Shown in pieces: positions 36,706 to 46,817 of a DNA stretch of 64,000 nt. The stretch lies in assembly GCF_014640295.1 (NCBI RefSeq), contig NZ_BMGR01000008.1, positions 186,001 to 250,000 on the forward strand, written 5' to 3'. The position numbers and the translations under genes are program-made. Position 1 is the stretch's first letter. Every line of letters begins with the position of its first letter. The stretch comes from Paenibacillus abyssi (GTDB lineage Bacteria; Bacillota; Bacilli; Paenibacillales; Paenibacillaceae). The notes beneath the pieces are model-generated. The model saw only the letters and a program-made list of their open reading frames with translations. It did not search any database and was not told the DNA's origin.

Positions 36706-38148
36706 ATGAAGGTATTATTTGCTGCAGCGGAAGGAAGCCCTTTTATAAAGACGGGAGGGCTTGCGGATGTCATAGGCGCCCTGCCGAAGGCACTGCTCAA
36801 GAATGGGATCGATGCACGGGTGGTGCTGCCCAAGTACAAATCAATTCCGGAAGAGTATACGGCATCGATGCGTTATATTCAGCATATCGAAGTGCCGGTG
36901 GGCTGGCGGCAATCGTACTGCGGTATTTTTGAGCTGGTGTTTGATGGGGTAACCTTCTACTTCCTCGATAACGAGTATTATTTCGGTGCGCGGGACGGTG
37001 TCTATGGGCATTATGATGACGCCGAGCGCTTTGCCTTCTTTAATCGCGCGGTGCTGCAGGTACTGCCGCATATAGAATTTCAACCGGATATTATTCATAG
37101 CCATGATTGGCATACCGGGATGATCAGTCCGCTGCTTGACAAGCATTATCGCCATGATTCTTTTTATCAGAACATTCGAACGATCTATACGATTCATAAT
37201 TTGCAGTACCAGGGCGTCTTTCCGTATGAGGTGCTCGGTGAGCTGCTTGGTATGGAGCATCAATATTTTAGCCCGGATAAGCTCGAATACAAAGGCGGAG
37301 TCAGCTTTATGAAAGGCGGCATCGTTTATTCCGACAGGGTAACGACCGTGAGCCGTACCTATGCCGATGAGATTCAGACGCCTCATTTCGGAGAAGGGCT
37401 GGATGGCGCGCTTCGCTGGCTTGGGGATCGGATGACCGGGATTGTTAACGGCATCGATGACAAGTCGTATAATCCCGCCACTGATCCCCACCTGTTCCAG
37501 CGTTATCGTTCCAGCGTCACCAAGAAGCAGGCAAACAAGGCGGAGCTTCAGCGGGTCTTAGGTATGGAAGAGAACAAAAACACGCCGATGATCGGCATGG
37601 TTACCCGTCTTACTGCTCAGAAAGGGCTGGATCTCTTGTCCCACGTGCTGCATGAGCTGATGGACGATGAGCTGCAGCTTGTCATTTTGGGCAGCGGCGA
37701 TCCGCATTATGAGGGATTCTTTCTAGATATGGCGCTGCGTCATCCGGATAAGCTTTCCGTGCAGATCCGTTTCGACGAGAGGCTGGCGCGGCAGATATAT
37801 GCGTCATCTGACTTGTTCCTGATGCCGTCGCAGTTTGAGCCCTGTGGGCTGGGCCAGCTGATCGCGATGCGTTACGGCAGCATTCCGATCGTACGGGAAA
37901 CGGGCGGCTTGAATGATACAGTGCAAGCCTACGAGGAATTGACCGGTGAAGGGAACGGCTTCTCCTTTACGAATTACAATGCCCACGATATGCTGTACAC
38001 GATTCGCCGCGCGCTCAGCGTCTATCATCAGCCCGAGCATTGGAAGCGGATTGTGAAAAATGCGATGGCCGGTGATTACAGCTGGAATGAGTCCGCGCGC
38101 CAATACAAGCAGTTGTACGAAGAAGTGCTCAGCCCTGTATATAGTTAA
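36706..38148 (+). CDS. glgA: glycogen synthase
   Basis: About 480 residues. The GT5 signature is FIKTGGLADVIGALPKAL (ADP-glucose loop), followed by HDWHTGMISPL and the C-terminal QFEPCGLGQLIAMRYGS with RETGGLNDTV. It elongates alpha-1,4-glucan from ADP-glucose. ATG 36706 is preferred over GTG 36694 because GGAGAG precedes it and the product then starts like other GlgA proteins (MKVLFAAAEGSP). No glycogen phosphorylase gene follows; an IS1182 remnant does. Confidence 0.93.
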   Translation: MKVLFAAAEGSPFIKTGGLADVIGALPKALLKNGIDARVVLPKYKSIPEEYTASMRYIQHIEVPVGWRQSYCGIFELVFDGVTFYFLDNEYYFGARDGVYGHYDDAERFAFFNRAVLQVLPHIEFQPDIIHSHDWHTGMISPLLDKHYRHDSFYQNIRTIYTIHNLQYQGVFPYEVLGELLGMEHQYFSPDKLEYKGGVSFMKGGIVYSDRVTTVSRTYADEIQTPHFGEGLDGALRWLGDRMTGIVNGIDDKSYNPATDPHLFQRYRSSVTKKQANKAELQRVLGMEENKNTPMIGMVTRLTAQKGLDLLSHVLHELMDDELQLVILGSGDPHYEGFFLDMALRHPDKLSVQIRFDERLARQIYASSDLFLMPSQFEPCGLGQLIAMRYGSIPIVRETGGLNDTVQAYEELTGEGNGFSFTNYNAHDMLYTIRRALSVYHQPEHWKRIVKNAMAGDYSWNESARQYKQLYEEVLSPVYS

Positions 38149-38344
38149 TGATGACGATGGGATAGCCCCTTCTTAAAAGCTTTGGTTGTACCGCATTCAC
38201 TGCGCAGTCGAATGTTCTTCCGATCGCTGTTGTTCCCGGATTCCTTTGAATGAATAGGCCGAGGTGGGAATCCGGGAACAAAGGCGACCGCTGACGCTTC
38301 TCCAGAATCATTCGATCTGCTCCGTTTAGGCGTAACCGTTTACT
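38149..38344. repeat. palindromic intergenic repeat, probably dispersed
   Basis: Perfect 15-base inverted arms TTGTTCCCGGATTCC (38230-38244) and GGAATCCGGGAACAA (38267-38281), followed by GGCGACCGCTGACGCTTCTC. A related fragment, GGAGAAGCGACGGCGATCGG, lies at about 10111-10130 in opposite orientation. I recall similar repeats in Paenibacillus intergenic regions; confirming it as a dispersed family needs the rest of the genome. Confidence 0.45.
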
Positions 38345-38731
38345 TTGCCCATAGACTTGCAGGAAGATATCCCCGAAAACCATCTCGTTTGGGACATCAA
38401 TGATGCAGTCAATCGCCTACCTATGAAGATCTTCACTCCAGCTTATCCCGGCGGCGGTCGAGATCGCTGCCACCCCAAAATGCTCATGAAAGTCATCATT
38501 TACGCCTACAAGCAGCGTATCTGCTCTTCCCGCCAAATCGCAAAAGCCGTTCGCGAGAATATCATGTTCATGTGGCTCGCCGCCCGGCAGTGCCCAGACT
38601 CTCGCACCATTAACCGTTTCTTCTCAGAGCACATGAAGTCCGTCGTGAAATATGAGACGTATCACAAACAAGCACAGATACCGCAGAGAGTGGATTTAAG
38701 CCCAAAATTTGCTGAAGAAAGCAGCCATTGA
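38345..38731 (+). pseudogene. truncated IS1182-family transposase
   Basis: About 128 residues that match only the N-terminal third of IS1182 transposases: IPENHLVWDINDAVNRL, FTPAYPGGGRDRCHPKMLMK, KQRICSSRQIAKAVRENIMF and DSRTINRFFSEHMK. The normal initiation region is missing, since a stop lies in frame just before it (38333). After HMK the sequence no longer looks like the family and stops within 35 codons, so the catalytic core is deleted. No intact terminal repeats were seen. Confidence 0.75.
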
Positions 38732-38739
38732 CCAAAATA

Positions 38740-38786
38740 GAAACGGGATGGAGCAGATATAACCCCTGATCCATCCCGTTTTCAAT
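38740..38786 (+). terminator. hairpin after the transposase remnant
   Basis: AAACGGGATGGA/TCCATCCCGTTT stem, with an 18-base loop and a TTTT start to the tail. Confidence 0.6.
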
Positions 38787-38963
38787 TACATAGGTTTTGT
38801 TTTTTTGGTTGAGGCTGTGTGCTTTACTTTTTTTAGACAGTCTCTTTCTGCTTGCTAGTTTAAACGTCGGTATAAAATTCGGTAATCCAGCGGGGCAAGC
38901 TCAATACACAGCGCTCTATCTGGAACAAATCGGTTGTTTGACACCCTGGACAGGAGGGTAAAT

Positions 38964-39002
38964 ATGGGTACTGAAATAGAGGGAAGGGTGGGTACCCTAT
39001 GA
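38964..39002 (+). CDS. 12-codon leader ORF coupled to the next gene
   Basis: ATG at 38964 follows a strong AGGAGGGTAAAT site; the peptide is MGTEIEGRVGTL and its TGA overlaps the ATG of the secreted-protein gene (39000-39002 against 38999). This arrangement is typical of translational coupling. Alternatively the strong site is incidental. Whether the peptide is made is unknown. Confidence 0.4.
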   Translation: MGTEIEGRVGTL

Positions 39003-39502
39003 TAAAATCTTTAATCGTCGTCCTGCTGCTTGCTGGTTTTCAGATTGCAAATGTCATGCCTGCCAATCAATCAGAGACCGGAACAGCAGCCCCGATAACC
39101 GACCAGTCTGAGCCGTCTATCGTTTCATTTCAGCAGGTGAATGGGATTAGTTTAACGGATAATTTAATTACAATTGAGGATAAACTCGGGCAGCCGGTTA
39201 CGATAGAGAAGGATGCATTGTTGCCAGAACGTAAAGAGCATGTATATGACAACACGGTGCTTGGTTTCAGTGGAGATTACGTGGAGTATATAAAAGTTAC
39301 TGCAGATCAAGGAGTGGTCAAGATCGGCGATAAAGAGCTGGTGTTCGAAATGGACCATCTGGTGACCACGCTCGGGACGCCCGATTATATAGCCGAGGAT
39401 GGACTGGTTTATGTTCAGGATGGAATTAGTCTGAAGCTCTATTACAAGGAAGACGGCAAGCAATTGGATTCGCTTCAAGTGTATTGGTCATCACAAGTTT
39501 AA
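38999..39502 (+). CDS. secreted hypothetical protein
   Basis: 167 residues. A signal peptide (MIKSLIVVLLLAGFQIANVMPA) precedes a mature part of about 145 residues with acidic character and a beta-rich look (SLTDNLITIEDKLGQPV; GDYVEYIKVTADQG). A short motif EDKLGQPV and later TTLGTPDYIAEDG resemble repeats seen in Paenibacillus copper-amine-oxidase-like or DUF4309 proteins. No enzyme motif. GGGAAGGGTGGG precedes it and a 12-codon leader overlaps its start. Confidence 0.6.
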   Translation: MIKSLIVVLLLAGFQIANVMPANQSETGTAAPITDQSEPSIVSFQQVNGISLTDNLITIEDKLGQPVTIEKDALLPERKEHVYDNTVLGFSGDYVEYIKVTADQGVVKIGDKELVFEMDHLVTTLGTPDYIAEDGLVYVQDGISLKLYYKEDGKQLDSLQVYWSSQV

Positions 39503-39596
39503 AATTAATGTTTCAATCCGATTGGAATGTGGTAATCAGGACTAGCTCGTTACACAAGCTTCACCCAATGATAAAAAAGAAACGGAGGAATGAAAG

Positions 39597-39923
39597 ATGA
39601 AACCAACTGTACAAGTATTAGATACGGGAATGGCGGCGATCAACGCAGTTCGCGATTTGAACCAACGAGGGTATAGCCAAGATGATATATACGTGCTTGC
39701 ACATGATGATGATCATACCGATTCCTTAGCCGATGCGACGAATGCGAACACAATCGGCATGTCTGAAGAGGGAGTATTCACCTCCATGGCTAATCTGTTT
39801 CGATCCCGGGGTGATGAGCTTCGCGCAAAGCTGGAGTCTATCGGATTATCTGAGCAAGAGGCCGATCAATATGAACAAGAACTGGATAAAGGGAAAGTTC
39901 TTGTCATTGCGAAAATCCATTAA
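39597..39923 (+). CDS. YflT/GsiB-type general stress protein, 17M-like
   Basis: 108 residues. It matches the heat-induced stress protein YflT domain: VQVLDTGMAAINAVRDLNQR, DDIYVLAHDDDHTDSLADA and a C-terminal LDKGKVLVIAKI. Soluble. GGAGGAATGAAAG precedes the ATG. The molecular function of this family is not known; members are induced by stress in Bacillus. It is a single gene. Confidence 0.75.
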   Translation: MKPTVQVLDTGMAAINAVRDLNQRGYSQDDIYVLAHDDDHTDSLADATNANTIGMSEEGVFTSMANLFRSRGDELRAKLESIGLSEQEADQYEQELDKGKVLVIAKIH

Positions 39924-40107
39924 AAAAACATTATTTCAAACCAATCGTTTGAACAAGACAAGTCTTCTTCGGAAGCTTGTCTTCTATTTGTGTTTATATC
40001 AGGTATTCCCTATGATTTGTTAAAAAGTGCAATAAACACCATAATACATTATGATATAATGACTATTCTCTGATTCATTATTATTTACTTTGGGTGAGGA
40101 GCGGACA

Positions 40108-43100
40108 ATGAAGATAAAGACAAAGCTGTTAATCGGATCTCTCATTTTAGTAGTGGTGCTGCTGATATTGGCCAGTGCGGGAATCGGCAATTTGACGAAA
40201 CTGGCCAATCAGATGGACGACCTTCATGCCAATCGTTATCAGAAAATGCTGCTTGCCTATGAGGTTAGAGGAGAAGCCAATAAGGTCGATCAATCTATTT
40301 CTAACATATTAGCTGTACCGACCAAGGAAAATTTAGAACAAAATACAGAGCGTATCCAGCAATCATTAGTTGTAGCCGGAGAAGCGTTGCAGAGGCTTGA
40401 TGAGCAGACGAATACGCCGCTTGAAGACAAGATTTTAGCTGAACTTCTACAAACTGGAAAAGATTACATTCAGTATGCCCGAGAGATCATCCAGCTGATG
40501 GAAGCGGGAGAGGCTGTCGAAGCGAGCGCCCTTTGGCAAAACGAAGGCGTCGGTTACCAGAATCAACTCACAGCTAAGTCCAACGAAATGGTAAAATATC
40601 ACCGGGCAGAGATGGATAGAGCATTCGAGGAGTCGAAAGCAAGCAGTGATTCTACGATCACAATGATGAGCATCGCTACGGTCATCGGGCTGCTGCTGGG
40701 CATCGGCGCAATGCTGTGGAGTATGAAATGCCTTGGTGAAGGCCTGCAAAGCCTTTCCGTCATGATCAGGGGATTCGCCCATGGGACGATCGATGCCTCT
40801 TCGCGAATTCAGCATATCCGAAACGACGAATTCGGCGATGTGGCGAAGGTGTTTAACGCCTTGGCTGAAGATATCGAGAAAAAAACAGAGCTGGAGCTTA
40901 TCTACAGTAGGAGCAGAGAAGAAGAGTCCTGGGTGAAAACCAATCTGGCCCAAATCATGGTGAAGATTCAGAGTGATATGGATCTGACAAAATTAAGCCG
41001 TTCGTTTATCCGGGAGATGACTCCACTTACCGGTGCGCAATTTGGCGCGCTCTATGTAAGGGAAGGATACGGGGAGAAGAACTTCCTGAAGCTTCAGGGA
41101 GCCTATGCTTTTGATGATGAGACCGAATTCGATAAGCAGTTTATCTTTGGTCAGGGATTAGTGGGTGAGTGCGCACAAAATGGCAAACCAATCGAACTAA
41201 ATGAATTGCCTAAGGATTATGTAAAGTTACAGTCCGGCATTGGTGATATCTCACCGCAGCATCTCCTGCTTGTTCCGGTTCAGTACGAGCAGCATACGCT
41301 GGCCGTTATTGAACTGGCTGCGATTCGTCCGTTCAGTGCGCTGGAGCGAAGATTGCTTGAAGAAACGATGGAAAGTCTCGGCATTATATTAAATAATCTG
41401 TTCGGGCAGATGAAGGTGGAAGAACTGCTGCGAGAATCGCAAGCATTAGGCGAAGAGCTGCAGGCCCAATCCGAAGAGCTGTTATCCCAGCAGGAAGAGC
41501 TGCGCCGATCCAATGAGAAGCTCGAAGAGCATACGAAGCAGCTGAAGAAATCGGAGGAACTGCTGCAGAGCCAGCAGGAGGAATTGGAGCAGAGCAACGA
41601 AGAGCTGCTTCAAAAGACGCACATGCTGGAGCTGCAAATGAAACAGACGGAGCAGAAAAGCGAGCAAATCGCGAAAACGAAAGCCGCGCTGGAGAAGCAG
41701 ACCTTCCAACTGGCGTTGTCATCCAAATACAAGTCCGAATTTCTCACGAATATGTCGCATGAATTGCGCACGCCGCTCAACAGCTTGCTCATTCTGTCGC
41801 AGATGCTGATGGATAATAAAGACAGCAACTTAACGGCTAAGCAGGTTGAGTTTGCAACCACGATCTATTCCTCCGGCAGCGATCTGCTCAAGCTGATTGA
41901 TGAGATCCTCGATCTATCCAAAATCAGTGCGGGAAAAATGGATGTTGTTATCGAGCATGTGCCCCTGAATGAGCTGGATCTGTACATCCGCCGCAGCTTT
42001 ACGCCGATTAGCCTGCAGAAGGGCGTTGCCCTGGAAACAAAACTGGAGGACGGCCTGCCGGAGGAGATATACACGGATAGCCATCGTGTGAAGCAAATCT
42101 TAAAGAATTTGTTATCCAATGCGTTTAAGTTCACACAGCAGGGCTCGGTTCAATTTACAATTCGCAACGCCAGGCCGGATGAGTGTGAGCTGGCAGAGGA
42201 TAACAGCACCTCCATTGTCGCGTTTGAAGTGAAGGATACCGGCATTGGAATCCCGCAGAATAAACAACAGCTCATTTTTGAAGCGTTCCAGCAGGTAGAC
42301 GGCACCACAAGCAGGATTTATGGAGGAACCGGGCTTGGCTTGGCGATCAGCCGTGAGCTCGCCGCCTTGCTTGGCGGAACGATCAAATTGGAGAGCGTCG
42401 AAGGAAGCGGAAGCATCTTTACCTTGTATCTTCCGGAATTCCATATTGCAGGTGAGCAAAATTCCCGCGAGCTTTATGACAATGTGCTGTATAATCCTGA
42501 AGTTGGAGAGCGCGTTGTAGATCCTTCCTTGTATGCTGCGCCGGCAATCGAGGTCGTGGACACCACGCAGGATTTAAAACATTTACAATCCGATATAGAA
42601 GACGATCTCAACAATATTGAAGCCTCGGATAGGGTAGTGCTAATCGTTGAAGATGATGTCAACTTCGCCAAGGTTCTGCTGGATATTGCGCGTGCGCGCG
42701 GCTTCAAAGGGATTGTGGCGCTGCAGGGCGACAAAGGGTTGTCTTATGCGCGAACCTACAAGCCGGACGCGATATTGCTTGATATTCAATTGCCGGTGCT
42801 TGACGGTTGGACGGTTCTGAACCAATTGAAGCATCATTCGGAGACCAGGCATATTCCGGTCCATGTTATTTCTGTCGTTGACGATATTCAGCATGGATTA
42901 TCGATGGGCGCTATCGCTTACTTGAAGAAACCGACGGACAAAGGCAGCCTGGAGCAAGTGTTCACGCAGATTGAGTCCTTCCTGGAGCGCGGTCTGAAGA
43001 GACTGCTGGTCGTTGAGGATGATGCCGCACAGCGTATAAGCATCGTCGAGCTGATCGGACATGACGATGTCATTATTACTGCGGTGTCAACGGGGAAAGA

Positions 43101-43800
43101 AGCATTGGAGCAGCTGAAGGAGCATCATTACGATTGCATGGTGCTTGATTTAGGGCTCCCGGATATTTCCGGATTTGAGCTGCTTGATCAAATCGGCCAG
43201 AATGAGCTGCTGCACGAAATGCCGATTATCATCTATACTGGAAGAGATTTGGATATTAAAGAAGAGTTAAAGCTGAAGAAGTACGCAGGCACAATAATTA
43301 TCAAGGATGTGAAGTCGCCGGAGCGGCTCCTGGAGGAGACAACTTTGTTCCTGCATCGTGTGGAGGCGGACCTTCCGGAGGACAAGCGCAATATACTGCG
43401 CAAACTGCACAGCATGGAGACGATTTTTGAAGGAAAGAACATTCTCATGGTCGATGACGATATCCGCAACGTCTTTGCTTTGTCCAGTGTGCTTGAAAGC
43501 TACAAAATGAATATCTCGTTTGCGGAAAATGGACGGGAAGCATTAGAGAAATTGGATAAACATCCGAACGTAGATCTCGTATTGATGGATATTATGATGC
43601 CGGAGATGGACGGTTATGAAACGATGCGTGAAATTCGCCTGATGCCGAAATTTAACAAGCTGCCGATTATTGCCGTTACCGCAAAGGCAATGAAGGACGA
43701 CAGGGATAAGTGTATCGAAGCCGGCGCCTCGGATTATATCTCCAAGCCGGTCAATACCGAGCAGTTATTGTCGTTGATGAGGGTGTGGTTGTATAAATAA
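40108..43800 (+). CDS. hybrid histidine kinase with three receiver domains
   Basis: 1230 residues. Membrane helix (about 7-27), four-helix extracytoplasmic sensor, second helix (about 185-205), HAMP, GAF (about 285-440), a coiled coil rich in EELLQ repeats (440-535), HisKA with His551 (MSHELRTPLN), HATPase, then three receivers with phospho-acceptors at Asp892, Asp1014 and Asp1161. ATG 40108 is chosen because GAGGAG precedes it. Phosphorelay output is probably the next two genes. A CheR-type methyltransferase frame overlaps its end. Confidence 0.88.
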   Translation: MKIKTKLLIGSLILVVVLLILASAGIGNLTKLANQMDDLHANRYQKMLLAYEVRGEANKVDQSISNILAVPTKENLEQNTERIQQSLVVAGEALQRLDEQTNTPLEDKILAELLQTGKDYIQYAREIIQLMEAGEAVEASALWQNEGVGYQNQLTAKSNEMVKYHRAEMDRAFEESKASSDSTITMMSIATVIGLLLGIGAMLWSMKCLGEGLQSLSVMIRGFAHGTIDASSRIQHIRNDEFGDVAKVFNALAEDIEKKTELELIYSRSREEESWVKTNLAQIMVKIQSDMDLTKLSRSFIREMTPLTGAQFGALYVREGYGEKNFLKLQGAYAFDDETEFDKQFIFGQGLVGECAQNGKPIELNELPKDYVKLQSGIGDISPQHLLLVPVQYEQHTLAVIELAAIRPFSALERRLLEETMESLGIILNNLFGQMKVEELLRESQALGEELQAQSEELLSQQEELRRSNEKLEEHTKQLKKSEELLQSQQEELEQSNEELLQKTHMLELQMKQTEQKSEQIAKTKAALEKQTFQLALSSKYKSEFLTNMSHELRTPLNSLLILSQMLMDNKDSNLTAKQVEFATTIYSSGSDLLKLIDEILDLSKISAGKMDVVIEHVPLNELDLYIRRSFTPISLQKGVALETKLEDGLPEEIYTDSHRVKQILKNLLSNAFKFTQQGSVQFTIRNARPDECELAEDNSTSIVAFEVKDTGIGIPQNKQQLIFEAFQQVDGTTSRIYGGTGLGLAISRELAALLGGTIKLESVEGSGSIFTLYLPEFHIAGEQNSRELYDNVLYNPEVGERVVDPSLYAAPAIEVVDTTQDLKHLQSDIEDDLNNIEASDRVVLIVEDDVNFAKVLLDIARARGFKGIVALQGDKGLSYARTYKPDAILLDIQLPVLDGWTVLNQLKHHSETRHIPVHVISVVDDIQHGLSMGAIAYLKKPTDKGSLEQVFTQIESFLERGLKRLLVVEDDAAQRISIVELIGHDDVIITAVSTGKEALEQLKEHHYDCMVLDLGLPDISGFELLDQIGQNELLHEMPIIIYTGRDLDIKEELKLKKYAGTIIIKDVKSPERLLEETTLFLHRVEADLPEDKRNILRKLHSMETIFEGKNILMVDDDIRNVFALSSVLESYKMNISFAENGREALEKLDKHPNVDLVLMDIMMPEMDGYETMREIRLMPKFNKLPIIAVTAKAMKDDRDKCIEAGASDYISKPVNTEQLLSLMRVWLYK

Positions 43801-43861
43801 GCTAGTAAAAACTCAAGAAGAAGAGCGGGAGCAGATTGAAATTGAGCTGCTGCTTGAAGCG

Positions 43862-44635
43862 GTGTTTAGACTGTATGGTTATGATTTTCGTAACTACGCC
43901 TATGCATCGATTAGAAGGCGGATCTGGCATCGGGTCAATATCGAGCGCTTGACTACGGTTTCCGGACTAATGGAACGGATTCTCCACGACCGTAAATGTA
44001 TGGACCGTCTGTTATCGGATTTAACCATTCATGTCACCGAGATGTTCCGCGATCCGCAGATGTTCAAGGCTTTCCGTGAAAAGGTGGTTCCGATTCTTCA
44101 TACCTATCCGTTCATCCGCATTTGGCATGCAGGCTGTTCAACGGGGGAAGAAGTCTATTCGATGGCGATTTTACTGCATGAGGAAGGTCTGTACGAGAAG
44201 GCGCGGATTTATGCGACGGATACGAATGCCGGTGTGCTGAAGCAGGCACAGGAAGGCGTTTTTCCACTTGAGAGAATGCAGCTGTACACCCGGAATTATA
44301 TGGAGGCGGGAGGCGCGTCATCGTTCTCCGAGTACTATACGGCAAAATATGAATCTGTTATTTTTCAATCGGAATTAAAGCGTAATATTGTGTTTGCCCA
44401 GCATAATTTAGTAACAGACAGCTCTTTTAATGAATTCAACGTGATCTTATGCCGCAATGTCATGATTTATTTCAATAAGCAGCTTCAGGATCATGTTCAC
44501 GGGCTGTTGTACGACAGCCTCAGCACGTTTGGAGTGCTTGCACTGGGCACGAAGGAATCAATTAACTTTACAAAGCATGCCGACGCTTATGAGGAGCTCG
44601 ACAACCAGAACCGGCTGTACCGCAAGGTGAAGTGA
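43862..44635 (+). CDS. CheR-type protein-glutamate methyltransferase (start unclear)
   Basis: At least 257 residues of a CheR-type SAM-dependent methyltransferase (VFRLYGYDFRNYAYASIRRR; CheR core WHAGCSTGEEVYSMAIL; SAM loop IYATDTNAGVLKQA; NVILCRNVMIYFN). The frame is open from 43781 and encodes about 20 more family-like residues (KTQEEEREQIEIELLLEA), but it has no ATG, GTG or TTG after the kinase stop. GTG 43862 is only the first standard codon. Possible solutions are a rare start codon, a frameshift from the kinase, or a sequence error. It lies between two kinases. Confidence 0.8.
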   Translation: MFRLYGYDFRNYAYASIRRRIWHRVNIERLTTVSGLMERILHDRKCMDRLLSDLTIHVTEMFRDPQMFKAFREKVVPILHTYPFIRIWHAGCSTGEEVYSMAILLHEEGLYEKARIYATDTNAGVLKQAQEGVFPLERMQLYTRNYMEAGGASSFSEYYTAKYESVIFQSELKRNIVFAQHNLVTDSSFNEFNVILCRNVMIYFNKQLQDHVHGLLYDSLSTFGVLALGTKESINFTKHADAYEELDNQNRLYRKVK

Positions 44636-44659
44636 CGCGAAGGGCAGGTGAGTAGCGAG

Positions 44660-46744
44660 ATGAACACGATGGATACGCTGATCAATATATTGCTGGTCGA
44701 TGATAATCCGGATAACTTGTTAGCTTTGGAAGCTGTATTGGACAACAACAATTATAATTTGGTTAAATGCCTTTCCGGCGAAGAAGCGCTGCGTAGCCTG
44801 CTCAAGAACGATTATGCGGTCATCGTATTGGATGTTCAGATGCCGGGGATGGATGGATTCGAGACGGCGCGGTTGATTAAATCACGGGAGAAAACGAAGG
44901 AAATTCCGATTATATTTGTATCGGCTACAAGCAAGGAGACCGAGCATTTTTATACGGGTTACTCCGTCGGGGCGATCGATTATATGACGAAGCCGTTTGT
45001 GCCGCAGATTTTGAGGACGAAGATTGAAGGCTTCGTGAATATGTACGTCAGCAGTAAAAAACTGCAGATGCAAACCGAGCTTCTTCACCAGAAGACAAAA
45101 GAGCTGGAGAAGATGAATAAAGAGCTCATGCGTACAGCATACAAGCTTAGCAAAACGGAAGCCCAGGCGAGAGTCGTTCGTGAGACATCGATCGATACGA
45201 TGGTCACCTTTGACGAGGAAGGCGTTATTTTGACGGTTAATCCTGCACTGGAGCGGATGTTTGATTATTATGAGGATGAGGTTGTAGGGCGGAAGATTTC
45301 CTTGTTGATTCCTTCTTTTAATGATAACGATTATACGGAGAAGGCGAATTGCCCGGATTCGTCAGAACACGGCGGTTTAATTCAAGTGATGCCCCTACGC
45401 AAGGATGGAAGCCCGTTTCATGCGGAGATTCAAATCGGCAAGGCAATGGTCGATGACGAACAGATCTATGCGTGCACAATTAGGGATATCACGGAGCGTA
45501 AGCAGGTTGAGATGGAGATTGTAGCTGCCAAGGAAAATGCAGAGATCGCCGCAAGAGCGAAGACCGAATTTTTGGCGATGGTCAGCCACGAGATCCGCAC
45601 ACCGATGAACGGGGTGCTGGGCATGACGACATTACTGCTGGAGACCGAGCTGTCGGAGGAGCAGTATGAATATGCGGATATTATCCGCAAGAGCGGAGAT
45701 GCCTTGCTTTCAGTGATCAACGACATTCTCGATTATTCGAAGATCGAGTCAGGGAAAATGGAGCTCGAAGAGGTTCCATTCCAATTGGTCACCTGTATCG
45801 GGGAAACCTTCGATCTGTTTACCGCCAAATCCAAGAAACGTAATATACAGATGACGTATTTCATCGATCCGCTGCTTCCCGATTATATTGAAGGGGATGT
45901 TACGAAGCTGCGGCAGATATTAATTAATCTGGTGGGAAATGCAATTAAGTTTACGAATGAAGGCCGGATCGATGTCAATGCCCGGTTGAAGTCCGACTAC
46001 GGAAGCTCCCTCATTCTCGAGATTGAGGTGAAAGACACGGGGGTAGGCATTCCGGAGGAGAAGCTGCCTTTGCTGTTTCAGCCCTTCTCGCAATTGGATT
46101 CTTCTATGACGCGTAAGTATGGGGGAACTGGCCTTGGGCTGGCCATCTGCAAAAATTTAATTGAACTCATGGGTGGAACAATACGTGTGGATACCGAGCA
46201 ATCGAAAGGTGCGGCCTTTATTTTCACCATTCGCGTAAAAACGCATCGGGGACTGTCTTCAGGAGTCGATGAGTTTGCTGCGGAGGAGGAAACGGAAACG
46301 CGATCATTTTCCTTCACAGAGCTTCTTAATGAAGCTGATCGTAATGATGAAACGGATGAGCTCGCAACAATGAGCAGAGATCAATACCGGATTCTGATTG
46401 CGGAGGATAATGATATTAACCAGAAGCTGTCGCTGCGGCTGCTCGATAAGCTGGGCTTTAAAGCTGATGTGGCCGCAAACGGCAGCCAAGCGGTAGAGAT
46501 GGCGATGAACAAACGGTACGATCTTATCCTCATGGATATTCAGATGCCGGTTATGGATGGGTTGGAAGCGGCCGGCCGAATTTCGGATGGGCGGCTGGAA
46601 GAGGAGCGGCCCATTATCGTGGCTATGACGGCCAATGTATTAGCCGGTGAACGTGAGAAATGCCTGGAAGCCGGTATGACGGACTTTATCAGCAAGCCGG
46701 TACGCTTTGACACATTGAAACAGATCATGGAGCGGTACTGCTGA
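44660..46744 (+). CDS. REC-PAS-histidine kinase-REC hybrid protein
   Basis: About 694 residues. N-terminal receiver (Asp58 in [14 protein letters not shown]), coiled coil, PAS (about 175-290; [20 protein letters not shown]), HisKA with His310 ([10 protein letters not shown]), HATPase ([12 protein letters not shown]), and a C-terminal receiver (Asp626, [13 protein letters not shown]). ATG 44660 has AGGTGAG upstream; GTG 44648 is possible. It begins 24 bases after the CheR gene and likely forms a single pathway with it and the upstream kinase. Confidence 0.88.
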   Translation: MNTMDTLINILLVDDNPDNLLALEAVLDNNNYNLVKCLSGEEALRSLLKNDYAVIVLDVQMPGMDGFETARLIKSREKTKEIPIIFVSATSKETEHFYTGYSVGAIDYMTKPFVPQILRTKIEGFVNMYVSSKKLQMQTELLHQKTKELEKMNKELMRTAYKLSKTEAQARVVRETSIDTMVTFDEEGVILTVNPALERMFDYYEDEVVGRKISLLIPSFNDNDYTEKANCPDSSEHGGLIQVMPLRKDGSPFHAEIQIGKAMVDDEQIYACTIRDITERKQVEMEIVAAKENAEIAARAKTEFLAMVSHEIRTPMNGVLGMTTLLLETELSEEQYEYADIIRKSGDALLSVINDILDYSKIESGKMELEEVPFQLVTCIGETFDLFTAKSKKRNIQMTYFIDPLLPDYIEGDVTKLRQILINLVGNAIKFTNEGRIDVNARLKSDYGSSLILEIEVKDTGVGIPEEKLPLLFQPFSQLDSSMTRKYGGTGLGLAICKNLIELMGGTIRVDTEQSKGAAFIFTIRVKTHRGLSSGVDEFAAEEETETRSFSFTELLNEADRNDETDELATMSRDQYRILIAEDNDINQKLSLRLLDKLGFKADVAANGSQAVEMAMNKRYDLILMDIQMPVMDGLEAAGRISDGRLEEERPIIVAMTANVLAGEREKCLEAGMTDFISKPVRFDTLKQIMERYC

Positions 46745-46760
46745 AGGTCGTCCTGGCAAA

Positions 46761-46800
46761 ACAAACAGCCAACCTCAAACCATTGAGGTTGGCTGTTTGT
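46761..46800. terminator. bidirectional terminator
   Basis: An 18-base perfect stem (arms ACAAACAGCCAACCTCAA and TTGAGGTTGGCTGTTTGT), 4-base loop, between convergent kinase and SDR genes. Confidence 0.9.
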
Positions 46801-46817
46801 CAATAAACCCGTTTTTC

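Noticed and set aside
39512-39540. sigma-B promoter before the YflT-like gene
   Set aside because: GTTTCA and TGGTAA are only loosely similar to the consensus and the genus usually lacks a classical SigB.
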